34,618 nt of DNA from Acidimicrobiaceae bacterium. Its GTDB lineage: Bacteria; Actinomycetota; Acidimicrobiia; Acidimicrobiales; RAAP-2. Position 1 is the first letter of the stretch. Each line of letters starts with the position of its first letter. Below are positions 1-6,546 of this stretch, piece by piece. The translations under genes and the position numbers were made by a program. The stretch is taken from NCBI GenBank assembly GCA_003133685.1, contig PKYQ01000010.1:81456-116073 (forward strand), in the 5' to 3' direction. Below the pieces are notes generated by a model that was given only the letters and a program-made list of their open reading frames with translations, searched no databases and was not told the origin of the DNA.

Positions 1-1616
1 TCCCCGACCAGGAGTTTGTCCTTGCCCGGATAGGGCATCGAGGCGGTGCCCGTCTTGCCGGCCACGCTGTAGCCCGGGATGATGGCGTTCGTTCCGGTGC
101 CCGAGAGCACGACCTGCTCGAGCATCTTCACCATCGTGGCCGACACGCTCGGACTGATCGCCACGCGCGTCGCGCTCGGCGCGGCCGCCTTGACGGCGCC
201 GTTCGCGTAGACGTAGCCCCGAACCAGTTTCGGTTCGATGAAGACGCCACCATTGGCGATTGCGTTATAGGCGTCGAGCACCTGTATCGGCGGCACGGCG
301 TCGACCTGACCAATGGGCAAGGCAACTTGGTCGCTCGCGTACCAATTCGCGGTGTTCACGAGCAGACCGGAGGACTGGCCTGGAAAATCGATGGCCGTGG
401 GCTGACCGAATCCCAATCGCGTGACCTGGGCCAACAGACCGTTTTCGCCAACACGCGCACCAATCTCGTAGGTTCCGATGTTCGACGAGAGCGCGAGCAC
501 CTGCGTCGCGGTGAGGTGTTCGAGAGGGTGTTGCTCGGCGTCGTGAAAGTAACGACTGCCAACGACCACTGAGGAGGGAACCGTAATCACGGTGGACGGC
601 GTGATGAGCCCGGCCTGCAGTGCCGCTGAGAACGTGACGACCTTGAACACCGAGCCGGGCTCGTAGGTCTGCGTGAACGCGAGGTTATTCACGGTCTGTT
701 CGATACCGGGAACGCCGACACTTCGTCCCCACACTGGAGTTGAACCCAGAACTCCGGGATTGGACTTTGTATTCGCCAGCGATGCGTCGGCCAGGATCTG
801 TCCGGTCTTCACGTCCATCACCACCGCGACGCCCGACACCGCGTCGGTTGCGGCCAGTTGTCGCGCGAGGTCGCGCTCGGCGACAAACTGCAATGAAGTG
901 TCCAGAGTCAACTCGAGTCCGACGCCCGGTTGAGGCTTTCGTATGACGGTGCTAAGAGAACTGGGCAGGCTCACGCCCGATGAAGACACGAATTCGCGCG
1001 TGATACCCGTGCTGCCGGCGAGTAACTTCTGATACTGATATTCAAGCCCTGCTGAACCGACGCCGGCGCCATTCGTGCCGCCGAGGGCCGACGTCGCGAG
1101 TGGACCGTTCGGATAGGTGCGCACCGAGGAGTTCTGCACCACGATGCCCGGAAAGGCTCGGGCGGACAGTTCGCGTCCGGAGTTCAGATTCAACTTGTTG
1201 TTCAAGATGACGTATCCATCTTTTGACTTGGAGAGCAGCGGAACGAGACGGCTGACGGGCATCTGGATTATCGCCGACATCGCTAGGGCTTGTCGCTGGG
1301 GATCTTTGATCTGCATATCGTCGGCGATCACGAGTGACGTCGGTCGCGACACCGCGAGGATCTGTCCATTGCGGTCGTAGATGCCGGCGCGCAACGCCGT
1401 CGTCGTGAGTTTCACCTTCACCTGCGCGACCGACAGCTTGGCGTAGTGCGCGTGATCGACGACCTGGATGAAGAAGAGTCGCACCCCGAGGGCGACGAAC
1501 GCTAGTGCCAGCAGGCTCCGAAGCATGACCAGGCGGCGCGGACCACTGGCCCGTCGACGCGCGGGGTGGTGCAGGACTTGGGTGCGCGTGTGAGTCGGTG
1601 AATAGTGTGTGCTCAC
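1..1616 (-). CDS. ftsI: Peptidoglycan transpeptidase FtsI (PBP3 / class B PBP), partial
   Basis: Septal class B penicillin-binding protein that cross-links peptidoglycan at the division site; the 3' end lies beyond the left edge, leaving about 538 residues. Translating the minus strand gives a short basic N-terminus, one membrane anchor (about residues 37-55), a PBP dimerisation domain with a motif like YDRNGQILAVS, then the transpeptidase domain. All three active-site motifs are visible: SVFK (nucleophile Ser about 322), SSN (about 375) and KTG (about 520). The start is a GTG at 1616-1614 that overlaps the ftsL stop as GTGA, so it is the fourth gene of a coupled mraZ-rsmH-ftsL-ftsI unit. Its place after ftsL supports FtsI rather than an elongation PBP2. 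No PASTA domain is visible in the part present. Confidence 0.95.
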   Translation of the reverse strand, partial: MSTHYSPTHTRTQVLHHPARRRASGPRRLVMLRSLLALAFVALGVRLFFIQVVDHAHYAKLSVAQVKVKLTTTALRAGIYDRNGQILAVSRPTSLVIADDMQIKDPQRQALAMSAIIQMPVSRLVPLLSKSKDGYVILNNKLNLNSGRELSARAFPGIVVQNSSVRTYPNGPLATSALGGTNGAGVGSAGLEYQYQKLLAGSTGITREFVSSSGVSLPSSLSTVIRKPQPGVGLELTLDTSLQFVAERDLARQLAATDAVSGVAVVMDVKTGQILADASLANTKSNPGVLGSTPVWGRSVGVPGIEQTVNNLAFTQTYEPGSVFKVVTFSAALQAGLITPSTVITVPSSVVVGSRYFHDAEQHPLEHLTATQVLALSSNIGTYEIGARVGENGLLAQVTRLGFGQPTAIDFPGQSSGLLVNTANWYASDQVALPIGQVDAVPPIQVLDAYNAIANGGVFIEPKLVRGYVYANGAVKAAAPSATRVAISPSVSATMVKMLEQVVLSGTGTNAIIPGYSVAGKTGTASMPYPGKDKLLVG

Positions 1617-2092
1617 CGAATCGTCCTTGATGTAGCCGGTGCATAACCCAGGAACTTCGGTAGCCGCAAAGGCTCATCAAGTGACGTGGACGGGACTTGC
1701 GTGACCGTGACGGGGTAGACCAAGTGCAGAGCGCCGGCCTTGGTCGCCACGAGACTGGGTGCGGCCAGATTGGTATTCGATCCCACCTGCTCGGCGTAGG
1801 TCGACTGGGCCTGGAGGAGTTGACTCTGGAGCGCGTGCAGTTGGACTTGGCGATTGGCGACCACCATGCTGCCGGCCATCGAAAGCGCGAGCGCAAAGAT
1901 CACGACGACGCACGACTTTCTCAGTGATGACGCGTCGCGCCATGTCCTCGTGACGACGCGACGACGCGGGGCCACCGCGACGTGCGTCGGTCGGCGACGG
2001 ACGTCCGGACGAGTTTGGGGACGCGTCCGAGGCGGAGTACCCGGGCGTGGACGGCCGGTATCGACTCGCCGAGGGAAGGTGATGACGCTCAC
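1613..2092 (-). CDS. ftsL: Cell division protein FtsL-like
   Basis: Bitopic divisome protein of 159 residues. It has an Arg/Pro-rich cytoplasmic tail of about 58 residues, one hydrophobic segment (about 61-79) and a Leu/Gln-rich segment (about 80-115) that can form a coiled coil, then a poorly conserved outer part. FtsL sequences diverge strongly, so the name rests on topology plus position between rsmH and ftsI. The start is chosen as GTG at 2092-2090 because it overlaps the rsmH stop as GTGA and matches the style of this genome; a longer frame upstream lies inside rsmH. In the known divisome FtsL acts with FtsB/FtsQ to activate FtsWI; that role is inferred here. Confidence 0.85.
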   Translation of the reverse strand: MSVITFPRRVDTGRPRPGTPPRTRPQTRPDVRRRPTHVAVAPRRRVVTRTWRDASSLRKSCVVVIFALALSMAGSMVVANRQVQLHALQSQLLQAQSTYAEQVGSNTNLAAPSLVATKAGALHLVYPVTVTQVPSTSLDEPLRLPKFLGYAPATSRTIR

Positions 2093-3027
2093 GGGAGTTT
2101 CCGCGCTACTCGCAGTCGAGCCGATCGGGCTCGCGGATTCCGGTCGATCTCGCTCTGGCTGGCGAGTCGAGCGCTGGCTTTGAAGACGATGACGCGCGGC
2201 ACGGCGCCGCACACGCAACCCAGTTCGGGGGGGCAGTGGCATCCTCCGGTAGCGGCGTCGTGCAGGACCGTCTTCACGACCCGGTCTTCGCCCGAATGAT
2301 AGGAAATGACGGCTAACAGGCCGCCCACGGCCAACGCGTCGAGAGCGGCGTCGAGACCGTTGGCCAATTCAGCTTCTTCGCCGTTCACCGCGACGCGAAG
2401 GGCCTGAAAGACGCGCGTCGCGACGTGACCACGGCGGCGCGCCGCCATCGGGACCGCGCGTTCCACCGCCTCGGTCAATTCGCTGGTCGTCTGGGGTTGG
2501 CGCTCAAGGACGGACTTGGCGATTGAACCGGCGAATCGACTCTCCCCGTTCTCTCGAAGGAGACGCACGAACTGGTGCTGGTCGATCTGGCTGAGGAACT
2601 GGGCTGCGGTCGTGCCCCGGGTTGGGTCCATGCGCATGTCGAGCGGGGCGTCCGCGCGAAACGAGAAGCCGCGGGTGGCGTCGTCGAGCTGGTGCGACGA
2701 AACCCCGAGGTCCATCAAGACGCCCACGATGGGGTCGGCCCCGACGAAGTCGGCGCTGCGAACCAACACGTCACGCAATTGGCCGAAGGTCGCGTCCACG
2801 ATGCGGACACGACCCTCGAACTCGGCGAGTCGCTGCGCGGAGGCGGCTCGGGCATCGGGGTCTCGGTCAATGCCAAGAATGCGAAGTTGCGGTGCGTTCT
2901 TCAAGAGTGCGTACGCGTGTCCCGCGCCACCCAGGGTGGCGTCGACAACGACACCAGTCGGTTGACTGGCGAATAGCTCGACGATTTCGCTCTCGAGCAC
3001 CGGTACGTGAAATATGTCCTGGGCCAT
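2089..3027 (-). CDS. rsmH: 16S rRNA (cytosine1402-N4)-methyltransferase RsmH
   Basis: SAM-dependent methyltransferase modifying C1402 in the ribosomal P site (former name MraW). The 312-residue product starts with FHVPVLESEI, carries the SAM loop VVDATLGGAGHA, then GVLMDLGVSSHQLDD and the C-terminal HSGEDRVVK motif, where Gly stands for the Leu usual in HSLEDR. Start choice: ATG at 3027 has GAAAGG six bases upstream and matches the family N-terminus. An alternative ATG at 3144 overlaps the mraZ stop as TAATG and would add 39 Ser/Arg-rich residues with no family similarity that I recognise. That extra stretch contains a strong inverted repeat, described separately. It is coupled to ftsL by a GTGA overlap. 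Confidence 0.95.
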   Translation of the reverse strand: MAQDIFHVPVLESEIVELFASQPTGVVVDATLGGAGHAYALLKNAPQLRILGIDRDPDARAASAQRLAEFEGRVRIVDATFGQLRDVLVRSADFVGADPIVGVLMDLGVSSHQLDDATRGFSFRADAPLDMRMDPTRGTTAAQFLSQIDQHQFVRLLRENGESRFAGSIAKSVLERQPQTTSELTEAVERAVPMAARRRGHVATRVFQALRVAVNGEEAELANGLDAALDALAVGGLLAVISYHSGEDRVVKTVLHDAATGGCHCPPELGCVCGAVPRVIVFKASARLASQSEIDRNPRARSARLRVARKLP

Positions 3028-3038
3028 CTGCAGCCTTT

Positions 3039-3095
3039 CAATCGTCAAGACGGGCGAGGAGGCGGAGGAGGATTCTCTACTCGTCTTGACGATTG
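3039..3095 (-). promoter_or_regulatory. 14-bp inverted repeat ending at the rsmH ribosome-binding site
   Basis: Perfect 14-bp arms (3039-3052 and 3082-3095; CAATCGTCAAGACG and its complement) flank a 29-base loop. In the minus-strand transcript the 3' arm ends at the G of the GAAAGG ribosome-binding site of rsmH. The loop is rich in CCTCC-like, anti-Shine-Dalgarno sequence. No T-run follows, so it is not a standard terminator. It may control rsmH translation or stabilise a processed end; this is inference. Confidence 0.6.
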
Positions 3096-3143
3096 CCAGG
3101 CTGCGCATGGTCCGCGGCCGATACTTCTGTTGCACTCCATTCA

Positions 3144-3563
3144 TTAGTCACTGCCCTGCTTAAAAAGCTCTTCGGCCGAGTTCACCTTCTCGGCGTAGAT
3201 CGCGGGATTCCATAATTCGATGTGATCGAGCGTGCCCACGATTAATACGTCACCTTTCAATTGTCCGTACTCACGAATCGCCGTGGGCAACGCGAATCGC
3301 CCCTGCTTGTCAAACTCGACGTCCGAGGAGTTGGCCGCCCAGTAGCGAACCTGCTGGCGTTCCACGGATCCGCCGGCGCGGCTCTGTTCGAGGCGTTCGT
3401 CGCTCTGGCGCGCGAATTCCCCCGGCGTCCAGAGCGCGATGCATCCTTCGGAATTGGGGCTGAGGTGGCCACCTCGTTCGAACTCGGCGCGAAATTTCGC
3501 GGGCAGGATGAGTCGACCCTTGGCGTCCAGCGAGTGCTGGTACTGGCCAACGAATCCGAGCAT
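3144..3563 (-). CDS. mraZ: Transcriptional regulator MraZ
   Basis: DNA-binding repressor of the division/cell-wall cluster and first gene of that cluster here. The 139-residue product has two SpoVT/AbrB-type repeats. The first begins MLGFVGQYQHSLDAKGRLILP and the second has DVEFDKQGRFALP, the duplicated D-x-K/Q-G-R-hydrophobic-x-L/I-P signature of the family. ATG at 3563 is chosen because GGGAGGA lies just upstream; the frame is open further upstream but that part reads through the operator region. The stop overlaps the alternative rsmH start as TAATG. Family members bind TGGG-type repeats in their own promoter, and such repeats are present upstream. Confidence 0.96.
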   Translation of the reverse strand: MLGFVGQYQHSLDAKGRLILPAKFRAEFERGGHLSPNSEGCIALWTPGEFARQSDERLEQSRAGGSVERQQVRYWAANSSDVEFDKQGRFALPTAIREYGQLKGDVLIVGTLDHIELWNPAIYAEKVNSAEELFKQGSD

Positions 3564-3572
3564 CGACGTTCC

Positions 3573-3628
3573 TCCCACGGGTTCACCACTTTCCCCCATT
3601 CGGTGACACATTACACCACCTCTCCCCA
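3573..3628 (-). promoter_or_regulatory. Candidate MraZ operator: periodic TGGNN boxes
   Basis: On the minus strand, boxes start at 3628 (TGGGG), 3618 (TGGTG), 3598 (TGGGG), 3588 (TGGTG) and 3577 (TGGGA), with a weak one at 3608 (TGTCA). Spacing is 10, 10, 10, 10 and 11 bases, one helical turn. Known MraZ boxes are TGGGN units separated by 5 bases, so both spacing and sequence fit autoregulation of mraZ. A TAATGT at 3613-3608 could be the -10 element, in which case the boxes flank and cover the promoter. Confidence 0.7.
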
Positions 3629-3647
3629 CATGAATGCAAATCAAAAC

Positions 3648-3663
3648 AAATTGGGGCCAATTT
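3648..3663. promoter_or_regulatory. AT-rich inverted repeat upstream of mraZ
   Basis: AAATTGG-GG-CCAATTT, a perfect 7-bp inverted repeat with a 2-base centre, lies just upstream of the mraZ operator. It resembles a dimeric regulator site. The protein that would bind it is not evident. Confidence 0.35.
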
Positions 3664-3717
3664 TCCAGTGTGGGAGGTGACGCGGTGCCGGGTGCGCTTC
3701 GTGGCGCGAGTGCGGAC

Positions 3718-4380
3718 TTACACGTGAAGTGATACGGCGCGGTACTGCCAGGGACCGCTCGAGCGTCGAAGCGCTTCGATCAAACGCTCGGGGTCGACGT
3801 CGGTGAGCGACGCGAGAACCTGATGATCGAGGGCTCGATCGAGTCCTTCGGGCACCTCGTTGAGATAGCCCAGCACGTCGTGGGAGGCGTGAGCGGGTAA
3901 GACGGTTGAAAGGAAAATACCTTCACGCACCCGCCACTGGGTGACGCCAACGGCCTTTTTCCCGTCGACGAACACCTCGCCGGGACCGCTCCCCGCGAAA
4001 CAGACGAGTCGATAGGCCGGGTCGCCCTCGAGCGGTCCATCGTGCACCGAGATGTCGCCGGTAACGAACTCTCTCAGAACGTCGGCCCACCACTCCCCGA
4101 CCAACCGCGAACTCGCGTGCACGTCACCACGCCAGCGATCGTCGCCGGTCGGAATCCACCAATCGATCCAGAGGTCATCGGGTTGCAGGAGCACGAGACC
4201 GCCGCCGCCTCGGCGACGGCGTAGCGCTATCTCGCCACGTCGCGACGGGTCGAGAAGGTCGGTGCTCTGCGTGCTACCCAGGACAAGCGTGGAACGGTCG
4301 GCACGCACGACATAAATCGTCGCGTCGACTTCGTTGCGCAATTCGTCGTAGTCGTAGAGCTCGGCGATCGACTCGTTCAC
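3718..4380 (-). CDS. Lipoate/biotin protein ligase-family protein
   Basis: 220-residue member of the BPL/LplA/LipB catalytic-domain family, which attaches lipoyl, octanoyl or biotinyl groups to carrier lysines. Seen: the arginine/glycine run RRRGGGG (about 54-61), matching the RRxSGGG ligand-loop region, followed by a W-rich strand, and DGKKAVGVTQ (about 140-149), matching the K-x-x-G-x-A/T-Q motif with the substrate-contacting Lys. It is shorter than full LplA, which has an extra C-terminal domain, so it may be an amidotransferase-like or carrier-specific variant. The start is GTG at 4380, overlapping the HNH stop as GTGA. It is the last gene of the five-gene operon beginning with DUF3040. 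The substrate cannot be deduced. Confidence 0.75.
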   Translation of the reverse strand: MNESIAELYDYDELRNEVDATIYVVRADRSTLVLGSTQSTDLLDPSRRGEIALRRRRGGGGLVLLQPDDLWIDWWIPTGDDRWRGDVHASSRLVGEWWADVLREFVTGDISVHDGPLEGDPAYRLVCFAGSGPGEVFVDGKKAVGVTQWRVREGIFLSTVLPAHASHDVLGYLNEVPEGLDRALDHQVLASLTDVDPERLIEALRRSSGPWQYRAVSLHV

Positions 4381-4883
4381 GACGCCCGAGGTAAGTACGG
4401 CGCCCAGAGCGGGTCCGGGTCGGGCAGGTGGCGCCAACGCCACCACGGCCCGTCGGGCACGCGCGGTTCGAAGTGCATGCGCCAGCCGATCTCTTCGAGC
4501 AGCCGGTCACCCTTTTGCATGTTGTGACGCCGGCAGGCCGCCACCACGTTGGTCCACTCGTGGCGACCGCCCCGACTGCGCGGAACGACGTGGTCAATCG
4601 TGTCGGCGTGCTCGAGGCAGTAGGCGCAGCGATAGCTGTCGCGCAACAAGAGCGAGCGTCGCGTCAAGGGCGGCGTGCGAACTTTGGATGGTAACTTCAC
4701 CATGTCGTGGAGTCGAACAATGGCCGGAATCTGGACCACGAGTGACGCCGAGCGACAAACGTTCGGAAATTCGGGCGTGACGATCGGTTCCGCGCGACCG
4801 GCCAGCATCAAGACGACGGCGCGTCGCTCGCTCACGAGTTGTAGTGGCTCGAACGTGGCGTTCAAGAGTAGGACCCGGCTCAC
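4377..4883 (-). CDS. HNH endonuclease-family protein
   Basis: 168-residue protein of the common actinobacterial HNH family that starts with a strand like VLLLNATFEPLQ. The C-terminal half holds the nuclease fold: CAYC (about 86-89), TIDHVVPRSRGG (about 95-106) with the D-H metal/catalytic pair, W-x-N-V (about 109-113) and CRRHN (about 117-121). The zinc knuckle is CxxC...CxxH rather than the more usual CxxC...CxxC. The start is GTG at 4883, giving a GTGA overlap with the upstream 86-residue gene, and it overlaps the ligase-like gene the same way. This family is widespread in bacterial chromosomes and is not a homing enzyme by itself; its cellular role is unknown. Confidence 0.88.
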   Translation of the reverse strand: MSRVLLLNATFEPLQLVSERRAVVLMLAGRAEPIVTPEFPNVCRSASLVVQIPAIVRLHDMVKLPSKVRTPPLTRRSLLLRDSYRCAYCLEHADTIDHVVPRSRGGRHEWTNVVAACRRHNMQKGDRLLEEIGWRMHFEPRVPDGPWWRWRHLPDPDPLWAPYLPRAS

Positions 4884-5140
4884 GCGCTCCGTCCTACGGG
4901 TTGAGCCAACGCCCATTTGGCGGCGTCGACCATCGACGCCGGGCTCAGCGTCACGTCGGAACTTCCGTTCACGGTGACGACGCGAAAATTCCAGTAGTTG
5001 ATGTCGGGGAGCGGCAGGAACGGTGCGTGGCCCAGCCAGCCATCACCACGAAGTCGCCACCCGGCGCGCGCGAGGGTGACGGCGTTCGCGGGATGCCCCA
5101 GGAGGTACCGTCCGAGACCGGGCGTCCACAGACCCTTCAT
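4880..5140 (-). CDS. Conserved-looking 86-residue protein of unknown function
   Basis: I do not recognise a named family. The protein is basic in its first half (RYLLGHPANAVTLARAGWRL), rich in Trp and aromatic residues (WLGHAPFLPLPDINYWNFR), and has no membrane segment or signal peptide. A GGGGA ribosome-binding site sits about 7 bases before the ATG at 5140. The gene overlaps the ROK-like gene as ATGA upstream and the HNH gene as GTGA downstream, so it is translated as part of the operon. The coupling and clean reading frame argue that it is real. Confidence 0.75.
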   Translation of the reverse strand: MKGLWTPGLGRYLLGHPANAVTLARAGWRLRGDGWLGHAPFLPLPDINYWNFRVVTVNGSSDVTLSPASMVDAAKWALAQPVGRSA

Positions 5141-5547
5141 GGCCGTCCCCGCCTGGCGACGAGCGCCCCTTCGGCCAGTGCGAGTGCGCGCGCGTCGCCG
5201 TCAACGAAGACGTCGAGACCCAGAACTTCATTCAACGTGCGCCAAAGTGGGAACGCGCGCCACTGGGGAATGTTGAGCGGCGAGACCTCTTCTCCCCTGC
5301 GGCTCATCGGACCCGCGCATCCCACGCCCACGCCCACGCCCACGACCGCGACGGGTCCTTCGGACATGACGCGCCGGGACAGTTCGATGATCGCGCTGAT
5401 TAGGTCATCGTGTTGATCGGTGTCACTGATGCGAAATCTCGCGCGCGTCGTACCGTCGCGCTCGACAAGCGCTGTTTCGACTTTGGTCGCACCGATATCC
5501 AGGGCCAAACACGGGGGCGCGTGGCACGCTTCCCCGACGTCGGTCAT
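5137..5547 (-). CDS. ROK-family N-terminal half (truncated sugar-kinase-like protein)
   Basis: 136-residue protein matching only the N-terminal half of ROK proteins (sugar kinases and repressors of about 300 residues). Seen: the phosphate-binding start LALDIGATKVETALVERDG, the GVGVGCAGPM turn, NIPQWRAFPL, and VDGDARALALAEG, which matches the VDNDANAAALGE region. The protein then stops. The usual second half (STGVGGGI nucleotide loop and zinc-binding signature) is absent from all three minus-strand frames downstream. Complete kinase activity is therefore unlikely. The ends are orderly: ATGA overlaps with DUF3040 upstream and with the 86-residue gene downstream. It may be a decayed kinase or a retained half-domain. 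Confidence 0.75.
   Translation of the reverse strand: MTDVGEACHAPPCLALDIGATKVETALVERDGTTRARFRISDTDQHDDLISAIIELSRRVMSEGPVAVVGVGVGVGCAGPMSRRGEEVSPLNIPQWRAFPLWRTLNEVLGLDVFVDGDARALALAEGALVARRGRP
5321..5344. repeat. Four tandem CCCACG hexamers
   Basis: Four exact in-frame copies of the hexamer CCCACG lie within the ROK-like gene and encode a Val-Gly run on the minus strand. Copy-number change would alter the loop length without shifting the frame. Confidence 0.85.
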
Positions 5548-5930
5548 TCTCGAGTGCGGCGCTGACGCGACAACCAGTCGCGAAGCGAACTGGTCCGAGG
5601 ACCATAGTTCGCGCGGGTGTCGTCACCCTGGCTCGGACGGGTGATGTCCTGCCACGATGCACGTCCCATGAGACGAGCGTTTCGCTCGATTACTACTGCG
5701 GAAATAAACATCAGGGCGACACCGGCGAGGCCCAAGAGCACCGAGGTGGAGAAGCAGAGAATGAGAATCACGAGGCCCGCAATGAAACCGGCGATGCCCC
5801 ATCGCACGCGCCGTCCACCGTGCGAGTAGACGTTTGTCTCGCGGACGCTTTTTGCGAATCGTGGATCCTGCTTCGAAAGTGACTCTTCGAGTTCGGCCAG
5901 GATTCGCTGTTCATGCTCTGAAAGTGGCAT
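5544..5930 (-). CDS. DUF3040 membrane protein
   Basis: 128-residue DUF3040-family protein, an actinobacterial family often encoded close to mraZ. It opens with the family hallmark MPLSEHEQRILAELEESL, then DPRFAKSVR, and has two adjacent hydrophobic helices (about 44-62 and 63-81) and a basic cytoplasmic tail. GGAAGGGAG lies a few bases before the ATG, so this gene has a normal leader. It is the first gene of the five-gene operon running to 3718. Function is unknown; the location beside the division cluster suggests an envelope link, which is inference. Confidence 0.88.
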   Translation of the reverse strand: MPLSEHEQRILAELEESLSKQDPRFAKSVRETNVYSHGGRRVRWGIAGFIAGLVILILCFSTSVLLGLAGVALMFISAVVIERNARLMGRASWQDITRPSQGDDTRANYGPRTSSLRDWLSRQRRTRE

Positions 5931-6014
5931 CGCGTCTCCCTTCCTTAGATCCTGGACCCATAGTAGTTACTCGCGCTCGGCCCTGGCACGTCACTTACTG
6001 CTTCCTTAGCCACT

Positions 6015-6020
6015 TAATAT
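6015..6020 (+). promoter_or_regulatory. -10 box of the phosphatase gene
   Basis: TAATAT with a start point expected near 6027, leaving a short leader that carries AAAGGAG at 6032-6038. This argues against the ATG at 6019 as start codon, because that codon overlaps the -10 box. Confidence 0.45.
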
Positions 6021-6042
6021 GAGACCCATCCAAAGGAGTTCG

Positions 6043-6546
6043 GTGGTCGAGATGCGCCTACGAGTCGCCATGATCTGCACCGGGAACATCTGTCGCTCCC
6101 CCATGGCCGAAGTGGTGTTGCAAAACTTTGTCGACGCCGATTCGTCGCTTCGCGGTTTCGTCAACGTCACGAGCGCCGGCACCGCCAACTGGCACGTGGG
6201 CACTCCGATGGACCCTCGGGCTCGCGGCGCGCTCGATCGAGCCGGCTTCGGCGGCGCGGGATCTCTCGGCGCGTACGCCGACCGGGCGTACTTGGACCGC
6301 CAGGACGTCGTGATCGGCATGACTCGTGAGCACGTTCACGAAGTGAAGAAGCGTCTCACCAATCCGTCGACCGAAGTGATCCTCATGCGCAATTTGACTG
6401 AACCGGGACGAGACCTCGACCTCTTCGATCCCTACTACGGCGACGATTCAGAGTTCGACGAATGTCTCGAGATGGTCAGAGCAGGGGGTCAGTGTTTGAC
6501 ATTGGAATTTCGTCAGCGATTGGGTGGAGGCTCGCCCGCAGTTTGA
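6043..6546 (+). CDS. Low-molecular-weight protein-tyrosine phosphatase
   Basis: Cysteine-based phosphatase that removes phosphate from protein tyrosine; bacterial members often control capsule or exopolysaccharide export. The P-loop [13 protein letters not shown] gives the C-x5-R signature near the N-terminus, and the acid loop DPYYGDD supplies the general-acid Asp near the C-terminus. AAAGGAG at 6032-6038 points to GTG at 6043 or ATG at 6052; I use GTG. The length (about 167 residues) is normal for the family, with a somewhat long tail. The last 71 bases overlap the convergent MFS gene on the other strand. No partner tyrosine kinase is visible in the window. Confidence 0.9.
   Translation: MVEMRLRVAMICTGNICRSPMAEVVLQNFVDADSSLRGFVNVTSAGTANWHVGTPMDPRARGALDRAGFGGAGSLGAYADRAYLDRQDVVIGMTREHVHEVKKRLTNPSTEVILMRNLTEPGRDLDLFDPYYGDDSEFDECLEMVRAGGQCLTLEFRQRLGGGSPAV

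Noticed and set aside
1042-1896. 284-codon minus-strand frame crossing the ftsL/ftsI junction
   Set aside because: A different frame over conserved FtsL and FtsI sequence; composition is Arg/Ser-rich without motifs.
3028-3144. Longer RsmH start at 3144 with TAATG coupling to mraZ
   Set aside because: Adds 39 residues that match nothing in the family, and a good ribosome-binding site precedes ATG 3027. Not fully excluded.
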